A stretch of DNA of 64,000 nt from Saccharomycopsis crataegensis (taxonomy: Eukaryota > Ascomycota > Saccharomycetes > Ascoideales > Saccharomycopsidaceae). The notes beneath the pieces were generated by a model that saw nothing but the letters and a program-made list of their open reading frames with translations, was not told the origin of the DNA and searched no databases. The stretch is from contig NW_027043828.1 of NCBI RefSeq assembly GCF_037102585.1, positions 1 through 64,000 of the forward strand, written 5' to 3'. The stretch's first letter is position 1; every line of letters begins with the position of its first letter. The position numbers were made by a program, and so were the translations under genes. Below are positions 21,014-31,099 of this stretch, piece after piece.

Positions 21014-23542
21014 TTAATTGGATTCATTTATGCTGATATCTGATATCAGCTCATCATCGTCATTATCATCATCATCATTCGGATTATCCAGGGAGTCAAT
21101 TTCAATGTGATCACTCTGGTGATCATCTGGTTCATAATCTGAGTCATCATCGTCATTGCTTGAATAGTGTTCATCGAGGAAAGCCAGTAAATTTACCGGT
21201 TCTCCATCATGTTTGTCGGCTTTCAGGTTTCCCTTAGTCAGCCGTTCCAGGTCTTGGTTGCTCTGGTGAACAGTTGTATTTTGAGATGTCCTCCGGGTCT
21301 TAGAACTCAGGTTATGAGAACTCTTGTTAGGAGTGGAGGAGGGTTCCTTGGCTGGAGTTTTTGGCACGAGAATTGGGGAGGTGTCATGTTGAGAATAGAT
21401 GGTGTTGGATTTTGTGGTTGAAGGGGATGAGACTGGGGATAATGGTTTTGGGGATGAATGTCTTGGTTGGGTAGGATTGGAACTGGTAAATGATGGGGAT
21501 GTATTTGTGGATGATTTTTGGGGTTTCTCAGTCTTTTGAGATGGCTGGTTGGTGTTGTTCCCTTCAGCTTCCACGCCGGGTTCCGTAATATCCAATTCCG
21601 AAGTATCTCCAGCTAAGACATTGAATGGGTTTTGCCCAACCTGCTTATCTGGAACTTGTCTTTGGGAACGGTCCTTTCTGTTTGGTTGTAGTTTTGAGTC
21701 TCTGTTCAAAATGGTTCTCTTCTTTCCAGTAACAACTTTGAAGGAGCTATTTGCTTCATGTGCAACATTTTGATTCAGGGATTCTTTTTGTGGGGTGATC
21801 TTGGTTTTCTTAGAATGACGTTTAATTGGGCATTCTGGTCCAATGTGGCCTGGTTTTTTACAGATGATACAGTTCCGCTCAGGACAAGAGAACTTGGTAT
21901 GCTTCCTGGAACCACAGCTAGTACAGTGGAAACAATGGGTCAAGAGTTTGATTTTCAAAATCTTGGATGAGATAATTGGTAGTTCTGTATCTTTTTCCAA
22001 GTTTATCATACCATAGAATCTATTTCTTTGGAAGGGGTCAGATGTTATGCAAGCTTGCAAATCAACAAAATTAAAGGCATCGTATGGGATCTTATGTTGT
22101 TGGAAGTGGGACTCCAATATGTCGTTTAAAGCATCTCTGTTACTAGTTTGGACTTCGATTTCAATAAAATGACGTTCAACATATTCGTCAATCACAATTT
22201 TGGGTTTATAAGTTGTGGTTTCAGTGCTTATTTGTAAAAACTCATTGATATGATTGATGAATGATATTTTTCTTTTTTTGAATTTGTCGTCTGGCAGAGG
22301 GAAATCAGGGAAAAAACTTCCAGGAATGACAATTTCATTTTCATCAGAGTTGATATAAATGACTTCCTGGGAATGTCTTAAATCATACTCCAATTTTGTT
22401 CTTTGATGACGTTCAGTTTCCTCGATGTTCCCAGATTCAAGGAGCTGTTGTTGTTGATTAGCTAGGTCCATCAAAGCGAATTTAATGAGAGCCAATTGGA
22501 TTTCTGCGGAGCTTCCTTGCATCAATGGTTTTGGGATTTTGAAATGCAAATTACCTTGGTTCAATTTGTAAATTTGTCTGAAGAGCTGTAATTTTTCATT
22601 GGTGGTAAGACCTGCAAGACGTTTCATTTCCATGTCAATCTTTGTTCTAGATTGTTGGCTAAAGTACTCAACAATGAACAAAGTATTATGATATTCCATC
22701 ATTCTGTCTGGATCATCTGGACGGATTTTATACAGTGTAGATTGATAAATATGATCATTATTGTTGTAGCATTCAATGAAGTGCTCCAACACTTCCCTGT
22801 AGTAGAACTTGAGGTCCTTGATGAGGAAAGGCCAGTAAAACGCGTTAGCGAATTTTCGGAAAAGAGGGTCATTTTCCCTGTCGATTTCTTTCCTCCCATT
22901 AAAGGGGTTGACCGTGGTCGTAGAAGAATTTTCCATTTCTTCTGGGGCAAGAGTAGAAGCGACAACGGAGGCGAAGGAACGGGCGGAGGTGGAACTAATA
23001 AAGGCGTTTTGGGTTTTTTGGGTTTTTTGTTTTTTTTCAGATTGGTTTTCAGTGGAGTTTTCTACGTTTTTTTCGGAGTTTATGGAGGATTTTTCATTTT
23101 TTTTGGTGTTTTTTTGTTCCAAGTTCGCATCCTCAACTTCTCCATGTTGAGGGGCCGTTGCGTGCTTAGGTGATTGATTACCTAATAATGCAGGATCGAT
23201 TTGATTAGCAATCGAAGAATAAATTTGGGTTGCGGCGGGCAGATTTGGGTTTTCTACCGCGTTTTCCTCATCCCTTGAATCATTTGAAGAATAATCGCTT
23301 CCATAATTGGAACTTTCATCGTCAAAAGATTCATCTTCGTCATTTTCCGGTGGTTTTTCGACGCTGTTTTCATGAATTTCAGCGTTCTTGTTGTCACGAC
23401 CTTGATGGTCGCCTTGAGAAGACATATCGACATTATCAGCCACGGAGGGGGATGAATCTCTAGTAAAGGACTTTGGGGGATCATTTGTAGGATCAGTTGA
23501 GTAATTAATACTTTGTTTCTTATAACTATCAGGACTTGACAT
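21014..23542 (-). CDS. LINE C3 ORF1, RNA-binding protein (842 aa)
   Basis: The start at 23542 (MSSPDSYKK) is preferred to an upstream in-frame ATG at 23602, because the intervening 20 codons are read from LTR-3 flank sequence. It carries NYSTDPTNDPP near the N-terminus, an acidic Asn/Asp/Ser-rich region, a conserved middle region, CCHC knuckles from residues 540 and 558 (CTSCGSRKHTKFSC, CIICKKPGHIGPEC), a Ser/Pro/Thr-rich stretch and a strongly acidic C-terminus. The role is packaging element RNA, by analogy with LINE ORF1 and Gag proteins. Confidence 0.92.
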   Translation of the reverse strand: MSSPDSYKKQSINYSTDPTNDPPKSFTRDSSPSVADNVDMSSQGDHQGRDNKNAEIHENSVEKPPENDEDESFDDESSNYGSDYSSNDSRDEENAVENPNLPAATQIYSSIANQIDPALLGNQSPKHATAPQHGEVEDANLEQKNTKKNEKSSINSEKNVENSTENQSEKKQKTQKTQNAFISSTSARSFASVVASTLAPEEMENSSTTTVNPFNGRKEIDRENDPLFRKFANAFYWPFLIKDLKFYYREVLEHFIECYNNNDHIYQSTLYKIRPDDPDRMMEYHNTLFIVEYFSQQSRTKIDMEMKRLAGLTTNEKLQLFRQIYKLNQGNLHFKIPKPLMQGSSAEIQLALIKFALMDLANQQQQLLESGNIEETERHQRTKLEYDLRHSQEVIYINSDENEIVIPGSFFPDFPLPDDKFKKRKISFINHINEFLQISTETTTYKPKIVIDEYVERHFIEIEVQTSNRDALNDILESHFQQHKIPYDAFNFVDLQACITSDPFQRNRFYGMINLEKDTELPIISSKILKIKLLTHCFHCTSCGSRKHTKFSCPERNCIICKKPGHIGPECPIKRHSKKTKITPQKESLNQNVAHEANSSFKVVTGKKRTILNRDSKLQPNRKDRSQRQVPDKQVGQNPFNVLAGDTSELDITEPGVEAEGNNTNQPSQKTEKPQKSSTNTSPSFTSSNPTQPRHSSPKPLSPVSSPSTTKSNTIYSQHDTSPILVPKTPAKEPSSTPNKSSHNLSSKTRRTSQNTTVHQSNQDLERLTKGNLKADKHDGEPVNLLAFLDEHYSSNDDDDSDYEPDDHQSDHIEIDSLDNPNDDDDNDDDELISDISINESN

Positions 23543-23557
23543 GTTTTGAAAAAAAAT

Positions 23558-23601
23558 TTGGTAACCAGGACTCAACCCAACCATGATCCAATAATATAAC
23601 A
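23558..23601. repeat. LTR-3 right end (continuation of LTR-3a)
   Basis: TTGGTAACCAGG ... AATATAACA, the part of LTR-3 that continues after the LINE insertion. It ends 14 nt upstream of tRNA-Arg. Confidence 0.87.
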
Positions 23602-23615
23602 CAAAATCATTGCAA

Positions 23616-23689
23616 GCCGGGCTAGCCTAATTGGTTAGGGCGTCTGACTTCTAATCAGGAGATTCTGGGTTCGAGTCCCAGGTTCGGTG
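23616..23689 (+). tRNA. tRNA-Arg (TCT)
   Basis: Anticodon loop CTTCTAA (anticodon TCT) in the stem TCTGA/TCAGG, T-arm CTGGG-TTCGAGT-CCCAG, and acceptor GCCGGGC paired with GTTCGGT through some G-T wobbles. Boxes A and B are present. It is first of a tandem pair with tRNA-Leu; the 26-nt spacer contains a TTTT run that could act as a weak terminator. Confidence 0.93.
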
Positions 23690-23715
23690 GGCGGTTATCC
23701 GTTTTGTTTACTTGA

Positions 23716-23796
23716 GGCTGGGTGGCCGAGTGGTTAAGGCGTCACGTTAAGGCCGTGATTTCTTCGGATGCGCGGGTTCGAATCCCGTCCCAGTCA
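23716..23796 (+). tRNA. tRNA-Leu (AAG)
   Basis: A type II tRNA with a long variable arm (TGATTTCTTCGGATG region), anticodon stem TCACG/CGTGA and loop TTAAGGC (anticodon AAG). The acceptor GGCTGGG pairs with CCCAGTC. A TTTT run follows at about 23801. Confidence 0.94.
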
Positions 23797-24137
23797 TTAA
23801 TTTTGAATGAATTAAGGGAGCTTGACTACCTCATTGAATATTTTTTTTTCAGACATAATTTGCGACAGCATTGCCAATAACCTTCATCCTTCTCCGTTGG
23901 AAAAAAGTGGCGAATTTAGTATGGGCTATGCACACTCATGCGGTGTTGGTGGGGGAATTTGTATGGGGAAAATCAAAATCGCTCCAGCTGCTGGGTGCCC
24001 TTTCATACAAATTCTTAAGAGAAAAATTAAACTCCAGTAAAATCTGTGAGAGGCACCCCCAAATGATGCATGAAGGAGGAGATTTTTATACCATGATGGG
24101 GGATCAAAGGCAGGGTGCTGGCTAGATGGTGAAGTGG
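23797..24137. other. Unassigned stretch between tRNA-Leu and LTR-4a
   Basis: No recognised gene. Two overlapping short plus-strand open frames exist here (72-84 codons), with no motif, no homologue elsewhere in the window and no clear preference. It may be host intergenic DNA or a decayed element. Confidence 0.4.
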
Positions 24138-24437
24138 TGTTAAAATTCTACAGGTCTACAAAGTACTTTAATAAATAAAGACGAAACAAACGCACTCACG
24201 TATAATGACAAACACTTTAGATAATAAAGTTAAATATAAGGACAGTAGTAAGGACAAACAGCACGACACCTAGCAACCTTAAACCAATAATGGCTGTAAA
24301 TATAATCTTGATAGCAACGACTATAATATTTATTAGTAGAGATCTAATGATCTGGTTCCTAGTATAAGACCTACAGACCCCTTGATTGTAAGATCTTAAA
24401 CTTGCGACAGCAGAGTGCACTTTAACCAGAAGGGGCG
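24138..24437. repeat. LTR-4a, truncated
   Basis: About 300 bp matching the first two thirds of LTR-4c (63360-63820), starting TGTTAAAATTCTACAGG. Similarity stops near 24437. It is an old partial solo LTR. Confidence 0.85.
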
Positions 24438-24480
24438 AAATGTCAGAAAATTTTCCAAAAAGTAAATGAGATTTTCAAAA

Positions 24481-24553
24481 TGGACGAGTTGGGAATTGAA
24501 CCCAAGACCTCTCCCATGCTAAGGGAGCGCGCTACCAACTGCGCCACACGCCC
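24481..24553 (-). tRNA. tRNA-Ala (AGC)
   Basis: Identical over 73 nt to the tRNA-Ala at 15031-15103. It lies 12 nt downstream of tRNA-Thr on the same strand, with no run of four T in the spacer, and is followed by TTTT directly after the gene. It is likely the second half of a dicistronic transcript. Confidence 0.97.
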
Positions 24554-24565
24554 AAACAAAGAGTA

Positions 24566-24638
24566 TGCCCTCACTCAGATTTGAACTGAGGATCGCTACA
24601 TTACTAGTGTAGCGCGTTACCAACTTGGCCATAAGGGC
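24566..24638 (-). tRNA. tRNA-Thr (AGT)
   Basis: Acceptor GCCCTTA/TGAGGGC, anticodon stem CTACA/TGTAG with loop CTAGTAA (anticodon AGT), T-arm CTCAG-TTCAAAT-CTGAG, discriminator A. The end of LTR-3 lies 14 nt upstream. It is transcribed toward tRNA-Ala. Confidence 0.96.
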
Positions 24639-24652
24639 TAATATAAGATTTT

Positions 24653-24693
24653 TGTTATATTATTGGATCATGGTTGGGTTGAGTCCTGGTTAC
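24653..24693. repeat. LTR-3 terminal piece beside tRNA-Thr
   Basis: TGTTATATTATTGGATC ... CCTGGTTAC, the inverted right end of LTR-3. It is broken at the same point as the copies at 14973 and 23558, here by LINE B3. Confidence 0.86.
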
Positions 24694-24696
24694 AAG

Positions 24697-25097
24697 CATT
24701 ACCCCTGCCACCAACATGAACGAAACCAGAATGATCGATAGATATCTAGGTTTCCAACGAAAATTATCAAGATTGAAATCCAAAAGGCATTTCAATTGTC
24801 ATATGGCCGTTGATTCAATGATCTTCTTGCTTGAAAGCAATATCTTTTAAGCGGAGAAGAAAAAATAGGTGGGGAAAAACAAGAAAATAAAATCAAAAAA
24901 AAAAATAAAATCAAAAAAAAAACAACAATTAAAAACCTTAAAAACGCATAAAAACATTTTTTCTCAATAATAGGGTTTTTCACCATTAATGGTTTTCCCT
25001 TAACACTTTAATTTTCAAACTACATTAAGTAGTTTATGAGATATATAGTTATATAATTAATTAATATATTGAATTTTGTCTTTAAAAAAAAAAAAAA
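24697..25097 (+). mobile_element. LINE B fragment B3, 5'-truncated
   Basis: The last about 50 codons of ORF2 (stop at 24848-24850), the complete 3' UTR and an A14 tail (25084-25097). It is the first rung of the right-going ladder; full-length B4 follows immediately. Confidence 0.92.
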
Positions 25098-25115
25098 GCA
25101 TCATAAAGAGATAAA

Positions 25116-27677
25116 ATGAGTATTAATAATACCAAAAGAATTCCAAAGCCTTCCAACTACTCCACTGATCCAACAAATGATCCACCTTCTCAAGAAACCC
25201 TGGTTTCTTCTGATATTATCGTTGACTTAGATCATGCAAATCCCAACGCAACCGATCAAAACAATGTAAACAAACACGGAAATGAACCACATTCAGACGA
25301 AGAAATCACTGAGGAAGATGACAATACTTTTTTAAGTACTGCTGAAACCTTTGCAGCCCCATCTAATACCATAAATGAGGCCTCTAATGCTGATTCTGAT
25401 GTTGATATTGCCCACCGCCCAGCCCCGGAAATTAATGTTTCTCCAGTTGATTGCGATCGCAATCTTGATAGTGCAGGTGACACTAGCGTCGACATGCATA
25501 TGTCAAATCAAGCCACCATTGAATCTCAAGGAGATTCACAACCTTCTGTTTCTATTGATTTTGTTACTGAAAACTCTGAAAACCAAAAAACCCCAAAAAA
25601 AACTAACCCAGCCCCAGTTGCTGCTTTCAGCAGATCCTACGCCCAAATCGCCTCGGGCTCTAAAGGCGCATCCCAACAGGGGACTCTGATTATGAACACC
25701 ACCTCCACTTTTCAAAATGTTTTAGCCAAATTCGAAAGAGTTTTTAAATGGGCTAAATATCTCAAATCAATCAAGTTCGAACACCAAGATGTCCTTGAAT
25801 ATGCTATTAAGGAAAAGGGCATGAGGGGATCACTTTTCGGATTTGACACACAAAAAGTGGAAAATGTTGAAGAGAAATATCAAGAATTTGTCAAAATCTA
25901 CACCATTGAAAAGTTTTTCAAATTTTATACAAATTCCCATTTAATTAATGAATTCTCAAGATTGAAACAATCTAATATTGCAGAGGAGGATTACATTAAA
26001 TTTATTATGAGCCATCAAGATAAACAAAAAATCATGATGTCATTTATTATCCCACCTGAGCTCTACCGGAAGTATGAGCTTGATGATCATTTGAGTACAA
26101 TAAAGGATGCCTTCCAAAAATTAATCGATGTTAAATTAACCAACATTGAAACTGATTTGAATGATAATGATGATATCAACTTCATCAAGAAAGCTTTAAT
26201 TGAAGCTCAAAACTACTTGTTTATTTCAAATGAAACTATTTGTCTCAAATCCTCACTTATCCCAATATTGAAAGGTCAATTACAAACTAAGAATGAAAAG
26301 TTACGTAATGCATTTATTGATTTTGTCACTAGCCATTTAAGTGTTGACATTGAACAATCCACTTACAAGCCACGCATCAATATCAATAAGAATGATAAAG
26401 AAATCCAATTGATTGAGATAACAGCCTTGGAAACAACCCCCGACTATTTTGTCGATGCTACCATCAAGCAAGCGCTTGACCTAGCCCAAATTGAACCAAC
26501 ATCATTCTCAGTGATTAAAAGTGACATGACTAAAAGACCTAACGAGGAGCTTAAAAATCGTTACATTTATGGTTACTTGGAAATGGAACCAGGAAAACAA
26601 ATCCCGGTTATTCACCAAGACAACATTGTTTCTAAAGTTATTACTAAATGCTTACACTGTATCAATTGTGGTTCAAGAGAACACACCAGATACAATTGCA
26701 AGCAAGCATCTTGCGCGATTTGCAAAAAGCCTAGCCATGTAGCTAAAGACTGTTACTTTAAGCGGCCAAAGAAAAATGTTACAGATGATCGTCATGAGAA
26801 CCCCAAACAGAAGCAAAATCAACCACCAGTGATTGAAGTTCCTTCTACCGAGTTCACCATGGTTCATGGTTCATCTAGATCCAGACAGTCAAAACCACCA
26901 CAAAATGAACTGAGCAATTTATGGAAGAATCCATTCCACCAATTGGGATTAATATCCAAAGAAAGAGATGATGATTATGAAAATATTCAAACTACCACAC
27001 CAGCTATCAACAGAAAGCATCAAATCACCCCTCCTCCGGTTAATCAAGTTAGAAAGGCCTCCAAAAAGAAGGCATCCGTCAAACCAAAGAAAATCCTTCA
27101 AAGGGAGAAACCAGCTGAAACCAAGCAAGAGTCAGCAAAACCAGGAATTAAGTTGAATGTGTTTAGATCCCATCCAATTACCCCAAAATCTAATCAAACC
27201 TTGTCCAACCCAACTTCTACCCCAGCTTCTACTCCAAAATCTACCCCAAAATCTACCCCAAAATCTACCCCAATCTCTACCCCAATTTTGACCAAAATTA
27301 ACACCACCAAGCCTTCAGCACCAAAACCATTTGTACCAAAATCTATTAAGTTAGTCATTAAAGACCCACACCCATCAGTGACATCAAAACTGGCACAAAC
27401 TGGCTCTAAAGAGCCAACCCTGTCTGAATCAAGTGCAGAACCTGATAATGATAATGACGAAGAATATGATGAGGAGTATGAAAATGATGGAGAATACATC
27501 TATGATGCAAAAGACGAATATGAGGATTCAGAAGAATATGAGCAGGATGAAATGCTACTGGGTGATGAAATTCCAGTACATGAGAAAACAGAATTAACAC
27601 CAACCAATGATGATTTGTCAACTCTGGAAGCTGATGCAACCAGAAACAAACAGACAAATCAAAATTCCAATGAATAA
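25116..27677 (+). CDS. LINE B4 ORF1, RNA-binding protein (853 aa)
   Basis: MSINNTKRIPKPS followed by NYSTDPTNDPP, an acidic N-terminal third, the FERVFKWAKYLK middle region, CCHC knuckles from residues 515 and 533, a basic Lys-rich stretch (KKKASVKPKK), tandem Ser-Thr-Pro-Lys repeats (STPKSTPKSTP) and an acidic Glu/Asp/Tyr-rich C-terminus. The stop TAA is 5 nt before the ORF2 ATG (TAAACATAATG), which favours reinitiation. Copies B1 and B7 differ in the number of STPK repeats. Confidence 0.94.
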   Translation: MSINNTKRIPKPSNYSTDPTNDPPSQETLVSSDIIVDLDHANPNATDQNNVNKHGNEPHSDEEITEEDDNTFLSTAETFAAPSNTINEASNADSDVDIAHRPAPEINVSPVDCDRNLDSAGDTSVDMHMSNQATIESQGDSQPSVSIDFVTENSENQKTPKKTNPAPVAAFSRSYAQIASGSKGASQQGTLIMNTTSTFQNVLAKFERVFKWAKYLKSIKFEHQDVLEYAIKEKGMRGSLFGFDTQKVENVEEKYQEFVKIYTIEKFFKFYTNSHLINEFSRLKQSNIAEEDYIKFIMSHQDKQKIMMSFIIPPELYRKYELDDHLSTIKDAFQKLIDVKLTNIETDLNDNDDINFIKKALIEAQNYLFISNETICLKSSLIPILKGQLQTKNEKLRNAFIDFVTSHLSVDIEQSTYKPRININKNDKEIQLIEITALETTPDYFVDATIKQALDLAQIEPTSFSVIKSDMTKRPNEELKNRYIYGYLEMEPGKQIPVIHQDNIVSKVITKCLHCINCGSREHTRYNCKQASCAICKKPSHVAKDCYFKRPKKNVTDDRHENPKQKQNQPPVIEVPSTEFTMVHGSSRSRQSKPPQNELSNLWKNPFHQLGLISKERDDDYENIQTTTPAINRKHQITPPPVNQVRKASKKKASVKPKKILQREKPAETKQESAKPGIKLNVFRSHPITPKSNQTLSNPTSTPASTPKSTPKSTPKSTPISTPILTKINTTKPSAPKPFVPKSIKLVIKDPHPSVTSKLAQTGSKEPTLSESSAEPDNDNDEEYDEEYENDGEYIYDAKDEYEDSEEYEQDEMLLGDEIPVHEKTELTPTNDDLSTLEADATRNKQTNQNSNE

Positions 27678-27682
27678 ACATA

Positions 27683-30600
27683 ATGATTATTAAAATCAAT
27701 ACTCAAAATATACAACGGAGTCGTATCAGCGACCAGTTGGTAATAAGTTTCACCCAAAAATCCAATGTGTCTTTGCTCCAAGAACTAAATCTATCAGAAG
27801 ACTTTTCGTTTCAGTTCGATAACAAAGTCATATACTATAATTCAACCTGTTCCAGAACAGCAATAATTGTTGATGATTCTATTCCAGTGTTAGGATCCAA
27901 ATTAGCAGGTATTACTGTCCAACATGAACTCCAAAAACACATCACGGATGTCTTAATTGAATTAGAAAATAACCAAGCACTCTGGATTATAAACTTGTAT
28001 AATCCAAATCAATACCAAAAGCAAAATCAGATCCATGATCAGCTCAAACTCAGTTTACTTGCCCAACATCAGAATCTTCAAACTAGATTCCCAGGAAAGA
28101 CAATCAACATCATGTTAGCTGGTGATTTTAATAATTTTATTGATCGTTCGGACTCCCTAAATTATAGAAGCCGTGAAGACTCAGTTGCTGAATCCTTAAC
28201 TAATCTCATTACTTTGTTGAACTTGAACGACTCATTCAATTCAATCAAACATAACATCAAGAAAACATTCACTAATAAAGCATCAGAATTAGGGAAAAGC
28301 CGGAGATTGGATAGGTTCTATATCACTGGGAGCTTCTTAAAAAACAAAGAAAACAAATGGAATATGACACAAACAAATCATTTTGGGAAAAGATCCACAC
28401 ATGATTCAGTTACAGTGGAGTTGACTTTAACTTCATCCAAGGCTTACTATAATATGAAGAGATATAGATTGACCGACAGAATCATTAATGTTCTCAGGCA
28501 CCAATCTATAAATGAAGATATCCAAGGAACCGATGAATTAATAATTGATATTAAATGCAAAGCAGAAAAACTCAAACACATGTTGAAAAAAGTGAAAGTG
28601 CCTGAACTTGATAAAATGACGGAATATTATCAACATATTAACCAAGTTTTCCACCAATATCAAGAACAACGCCCAATAAAACAGCTAAAAGATGTAGAAG
28701 GGACACTAGTTCAATCTCATGAAGAGATAATGAAAATAGCAACTGAATATTATATGGACTTGTTTGATGGAACCAGAGGAACAAAGGACACAAAAAAAAT
28801 ACATAAATATCTTCAGGACGTGATTCCAACCCAAGGAATATCTCCTGAAGAGAAGAGAAAAATGGATTCCTCCATAACAATGGAAGAACTCAAACTGGCA
28901 ATTGATTCGGCAAATTTGAAGTCCACACCGGGCATAGATGGAATCCCATACAAATTTTATAAGGAATTATTTCCCCAAATCAAACACATCCTTCTTCAAG
29001 AATTTAACCACATTCTAACTGAAGGAAATTTACCATTCCACTACCGAACTATACTCTTTAACATCATACCAAAGCCTGGAAAGTCAAAAGAAAACATTGG
29101 AAACTATAGGCCGATAGCCCTTATCAACACTAATCTTCGATTATTATCCACAGTAATTAATAATAGGTTGTTGAAGCACTTGCCTGATATCATAGGGGAA
29201 GATCAAGCTGGTTTTATTCCAGGCCGGTCATCGTTCTCCAACATCACCATTTTCAGAGAAATGTTAGATAGTCTAATTCATCCAAAAGATAAAACGCACA
29301 TAATACCAAATCCACAAAAGCTGATACTCATTGTGGATTTGGAGAAAGCGTTCGATAGGATATCTCACGAATATATGGAACAACTATTGTCCCATTTAAA
29401 TTTTGGAAAAAAATTAGCCAAGTTAATCATCAACATCCTCAAGCAGACAACGGGATCCTTATACATCAACAACATGACCGGCCCATTATTCAATTTAAAA
29501 AATGGTACCCTCCAAGGTAATCCGTTTTCCCCTTCATTATTTGCATTAGCAGTAGAACCTTTACTACGATCTATCAAACAGAATACCAGAGGCCATAGTT
29601 ACCAAGGAGATTTGATACCTGAAGCATATAGCAGTCAACATTATCTTGCTTTTGCTGATGATATCACAGTTTTCCTCAAAGATAAAAGAGATTATTCCAA
29701 AACAATGAAATGTATTAGACTATTTGAAAAATTCAGTGGCAGCAAACTCAATGAAAAGAAATCCCAACTAATCATACCAACTGATAATTATCCATTTTTG
29801 ACACCATTCCCATTTGAGATTGCTGATGAAAACTTTCAATTGACATATTTGGGGATAACTATTGGACCATCAGTGACATTTTGGCCGGAAACATTGCAGC
29901 GTGACCTTCATATCAAGTACAAGTTATCAAACATGACCAGCTTGCTGATTCAATCAAAAATAGAAGCATTCAACACATATATTGCATCCAAGTTCTATTA
30001 CAAAGAACTACACCAACCTTTGTTACCCAATCAGTTGAATCAAATTGACACATCGATTAAGTTATTGGTCAAGCAAGATACACCTATTTCTTTGGATACA
30101 CTCAAGACACACAACAACAAAGGCGGTTTCTCAATGATTGATTTAAAGTCTCAACTCCAACACCGAAGAGCCAAAATTTTCCAGGATTTGTTTTTGGATA
30201 GTCACACTAAATATAACCAGATATTACGTTTTAAAATCCAATCAACTATCAATAACATCATTCAAAAAACATCACCAACAAAATCACCAAAGGATGAATA
30301 TATCAAAACTCATTATTGGTGGGTGGTATTACTTGAACTAGCCGATGACATTGAGAATACCAATGATTCAATTTCCTTAGAAGTTATGAATAGCAGCACA
30401 TTCTCAGATGCTGAAAGGACAGCGTACTGGGATTTCAGAAAAGTTCTTGGTATAAAGAAACGTACAATCAGGTTGAAGCCAATGAAGATTGGAATTGAAG
30501 ATTTGAAAAATTCAATTGAAAAAGGGATTCCTGAAAAATATCAACAACACATTCCAATTAGAATTAAGGATTTTGACCATACTAAAGGAAGTAAAAAACA

Positions 30601-31099
30601 ACGGGAAAAACAAGATGTGAACAAGATGTCAAAAACACTCATGGACATTACTGGGGTGAATCAGAAACAAGTTGATAACTTTTGGCATAACCTCAAAAAA
30701 TTCAACCAACATTTCCCGGGGAAATATCAAAATATTCACATCTTTCATTTGGGCATTGAAAATCACAATTACGTAAATAATCATTGTGACTATTGCAGCA
30801 AAAAATTAACCAGATATGATGAACCCCAATATGCCCCAAAGGAAATCCAATTTGAAATCATGAAGCACCATCTTATTGAATGTCCATTGGCCCAGAAACT
30901 TTGGAAAAAAATTGACTTGAATATCCCATTAACCTGGCAAACAATCATTACCCCTGCCACCAACATGAACGAAACCAGAACGATCGATAGATATCTAGGT
31001 TTCCAACGAAAATTATCAAGATTGAAATCCAAAAGGCATTTCAATTGTCATATGGCCGTTGATTCAATGATCTTCTTGCTTGAAAGCAATATCTTTTAA
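27683..31099 (+). CDS. LINE B4 ORF2, endonuclease-reverse transcriptase (1138 aa)
   Basis: The N-terminus is an APE-like endonuclease: INTQNIQ, LLQELN, LAGDFNNF, RRLDRFYI and RSTHDSV supply the metal and catalytic residues. The centre is an L1-clade reverse transcriptase: TPGIDGIPYKFYKE, NYRPIALINTN, LIVDLEKAFD, GTLQGNPFSPS, LAFADDITVF and LTYLGITIG. The C-terminus has CDYC...HHLIEC, a CCHC typical of L1 ORF2. No RNase H is visible. It acts by target-primed reverse transcription on element RNA. Confidence 0.95.
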   Translation: MIIKINTQNIQRSRISDQLVISFTQKSNVSLLQELNLSEDFSFQFDNKVIYYNSTCSRTAIIVDDSIPVLGSKLAGITVQHELQKHITDVLIELENNQALWIINLYNPNQYQKQNQIHDQLKLSLLAQHQNLQTRFPGKTINIMLAGDFNNFIDRSDSLNYRSREDSVAESLTNLITLLNLNDSFNSIKHNIKKTFTNKASELGKSRRLDRFYITGSFLKNKENKWNMTQTNHFGKRSTHDSVTVELTLTSSKAYYNMKRYRLTDRIINVLRHQSINEDIQGTDELIIDIKCKAEKLKHMLKKVKVPELDKMTEYYQHINQVFHQYQEQRPIKQLKDVEGTLVQSHEEIMKIATEYYMDLFDGTRGTKDTKKIHKYLQDVIPTQGISPEEKRKMDSSITMEELKLAIDSANLKSTPGIDGIPYKFYKELFPQIKHILLQEFNHILTEGNLPFHYRTILFNIIPKPGKSKENIGNYRPIALINTNLRLLSTVINNRLLKHLPDIIGEDQAGFIPGRSSFSNITIFREMLDSLIHPKDKTHIIPNPQKLILIVDLEKAFDRISHEYMEQLLSHLNFGKKLAKLIINILKQTTGSLYINNMTGPLFNLKNGTLQGNPFSPSLFALAVEPLLRSIKQNTRGHSYQGDLIPEAYSSQHYLAFADDITVFLKDKRDYSKTMKCIRLFEKFSGSKLNEKKSQLIIPTDNYPFLTPFPFEIADENFQLTYLGITIGPSVTFWPETLQRDLHIKYKLSNMTSLLIQSKIEAFNTYIASKFYYKELHQPLLPNQLNQIDTSIKLLVKQDTPISLDTLKTHNNKGGFSMIDLKSQLQHRRAKIFQDLFLDSHTKYNQILRFKIQSTINNIIQKTSPTKSPKDEYIKTHYWWVVLLELADDIENTNDSISLEVMNSSTFSDAERTAYWDFRKVLGIKKRTIRLKPMKIGIEDLKNSIEKGIPEKYQQHIPIRIKDFDHTKGSKKQREKQDVNKMSKTLMDITGVNQKQVDNFWHNLKKFNQHFPGKYQNIHIFHLGIENHNYVNNHCDYCSKKLTRYDEPQYAPKEIQFEIMKHHLIECPLAQKLWKKIDLNIPLTWQTIITPATNMNETRTIDRYLGFQRKLSRLKSKRHFNCHMAVDSMIFLLESNIF

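Larger units (their letters stand above)
17212..23557 (-). mobile_element. LINE C copy C3, full length
   Basis: The only complete-length LINE C in the window. A leader of about 15 nt is followed by ORF1 (start 23542), ORF2 (start 21011), a 3' UTR of about 230 bp and poly-A (T10 at 17212-17221). It splits LTR-3: left flank ...CCGTTGG, right flank TTGGTAACC..., implying a short target duplication of about TTGGT. ORF2 carries the family frameshift. Confidence 0.92.

Noticed and set aside
23543-23602. Upstream in-frame start for LINE C3 ORF1
   Set aside because: The 20 extra codons translate the LTR-3 flank and junction, not the element; the ATG at 23542 is the element's own.
23797-24137. Host protein gene downstream of tRNA-Leu
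   Set aside because: Only short overlapping frames without recognisable domains; not enough to call a gene.
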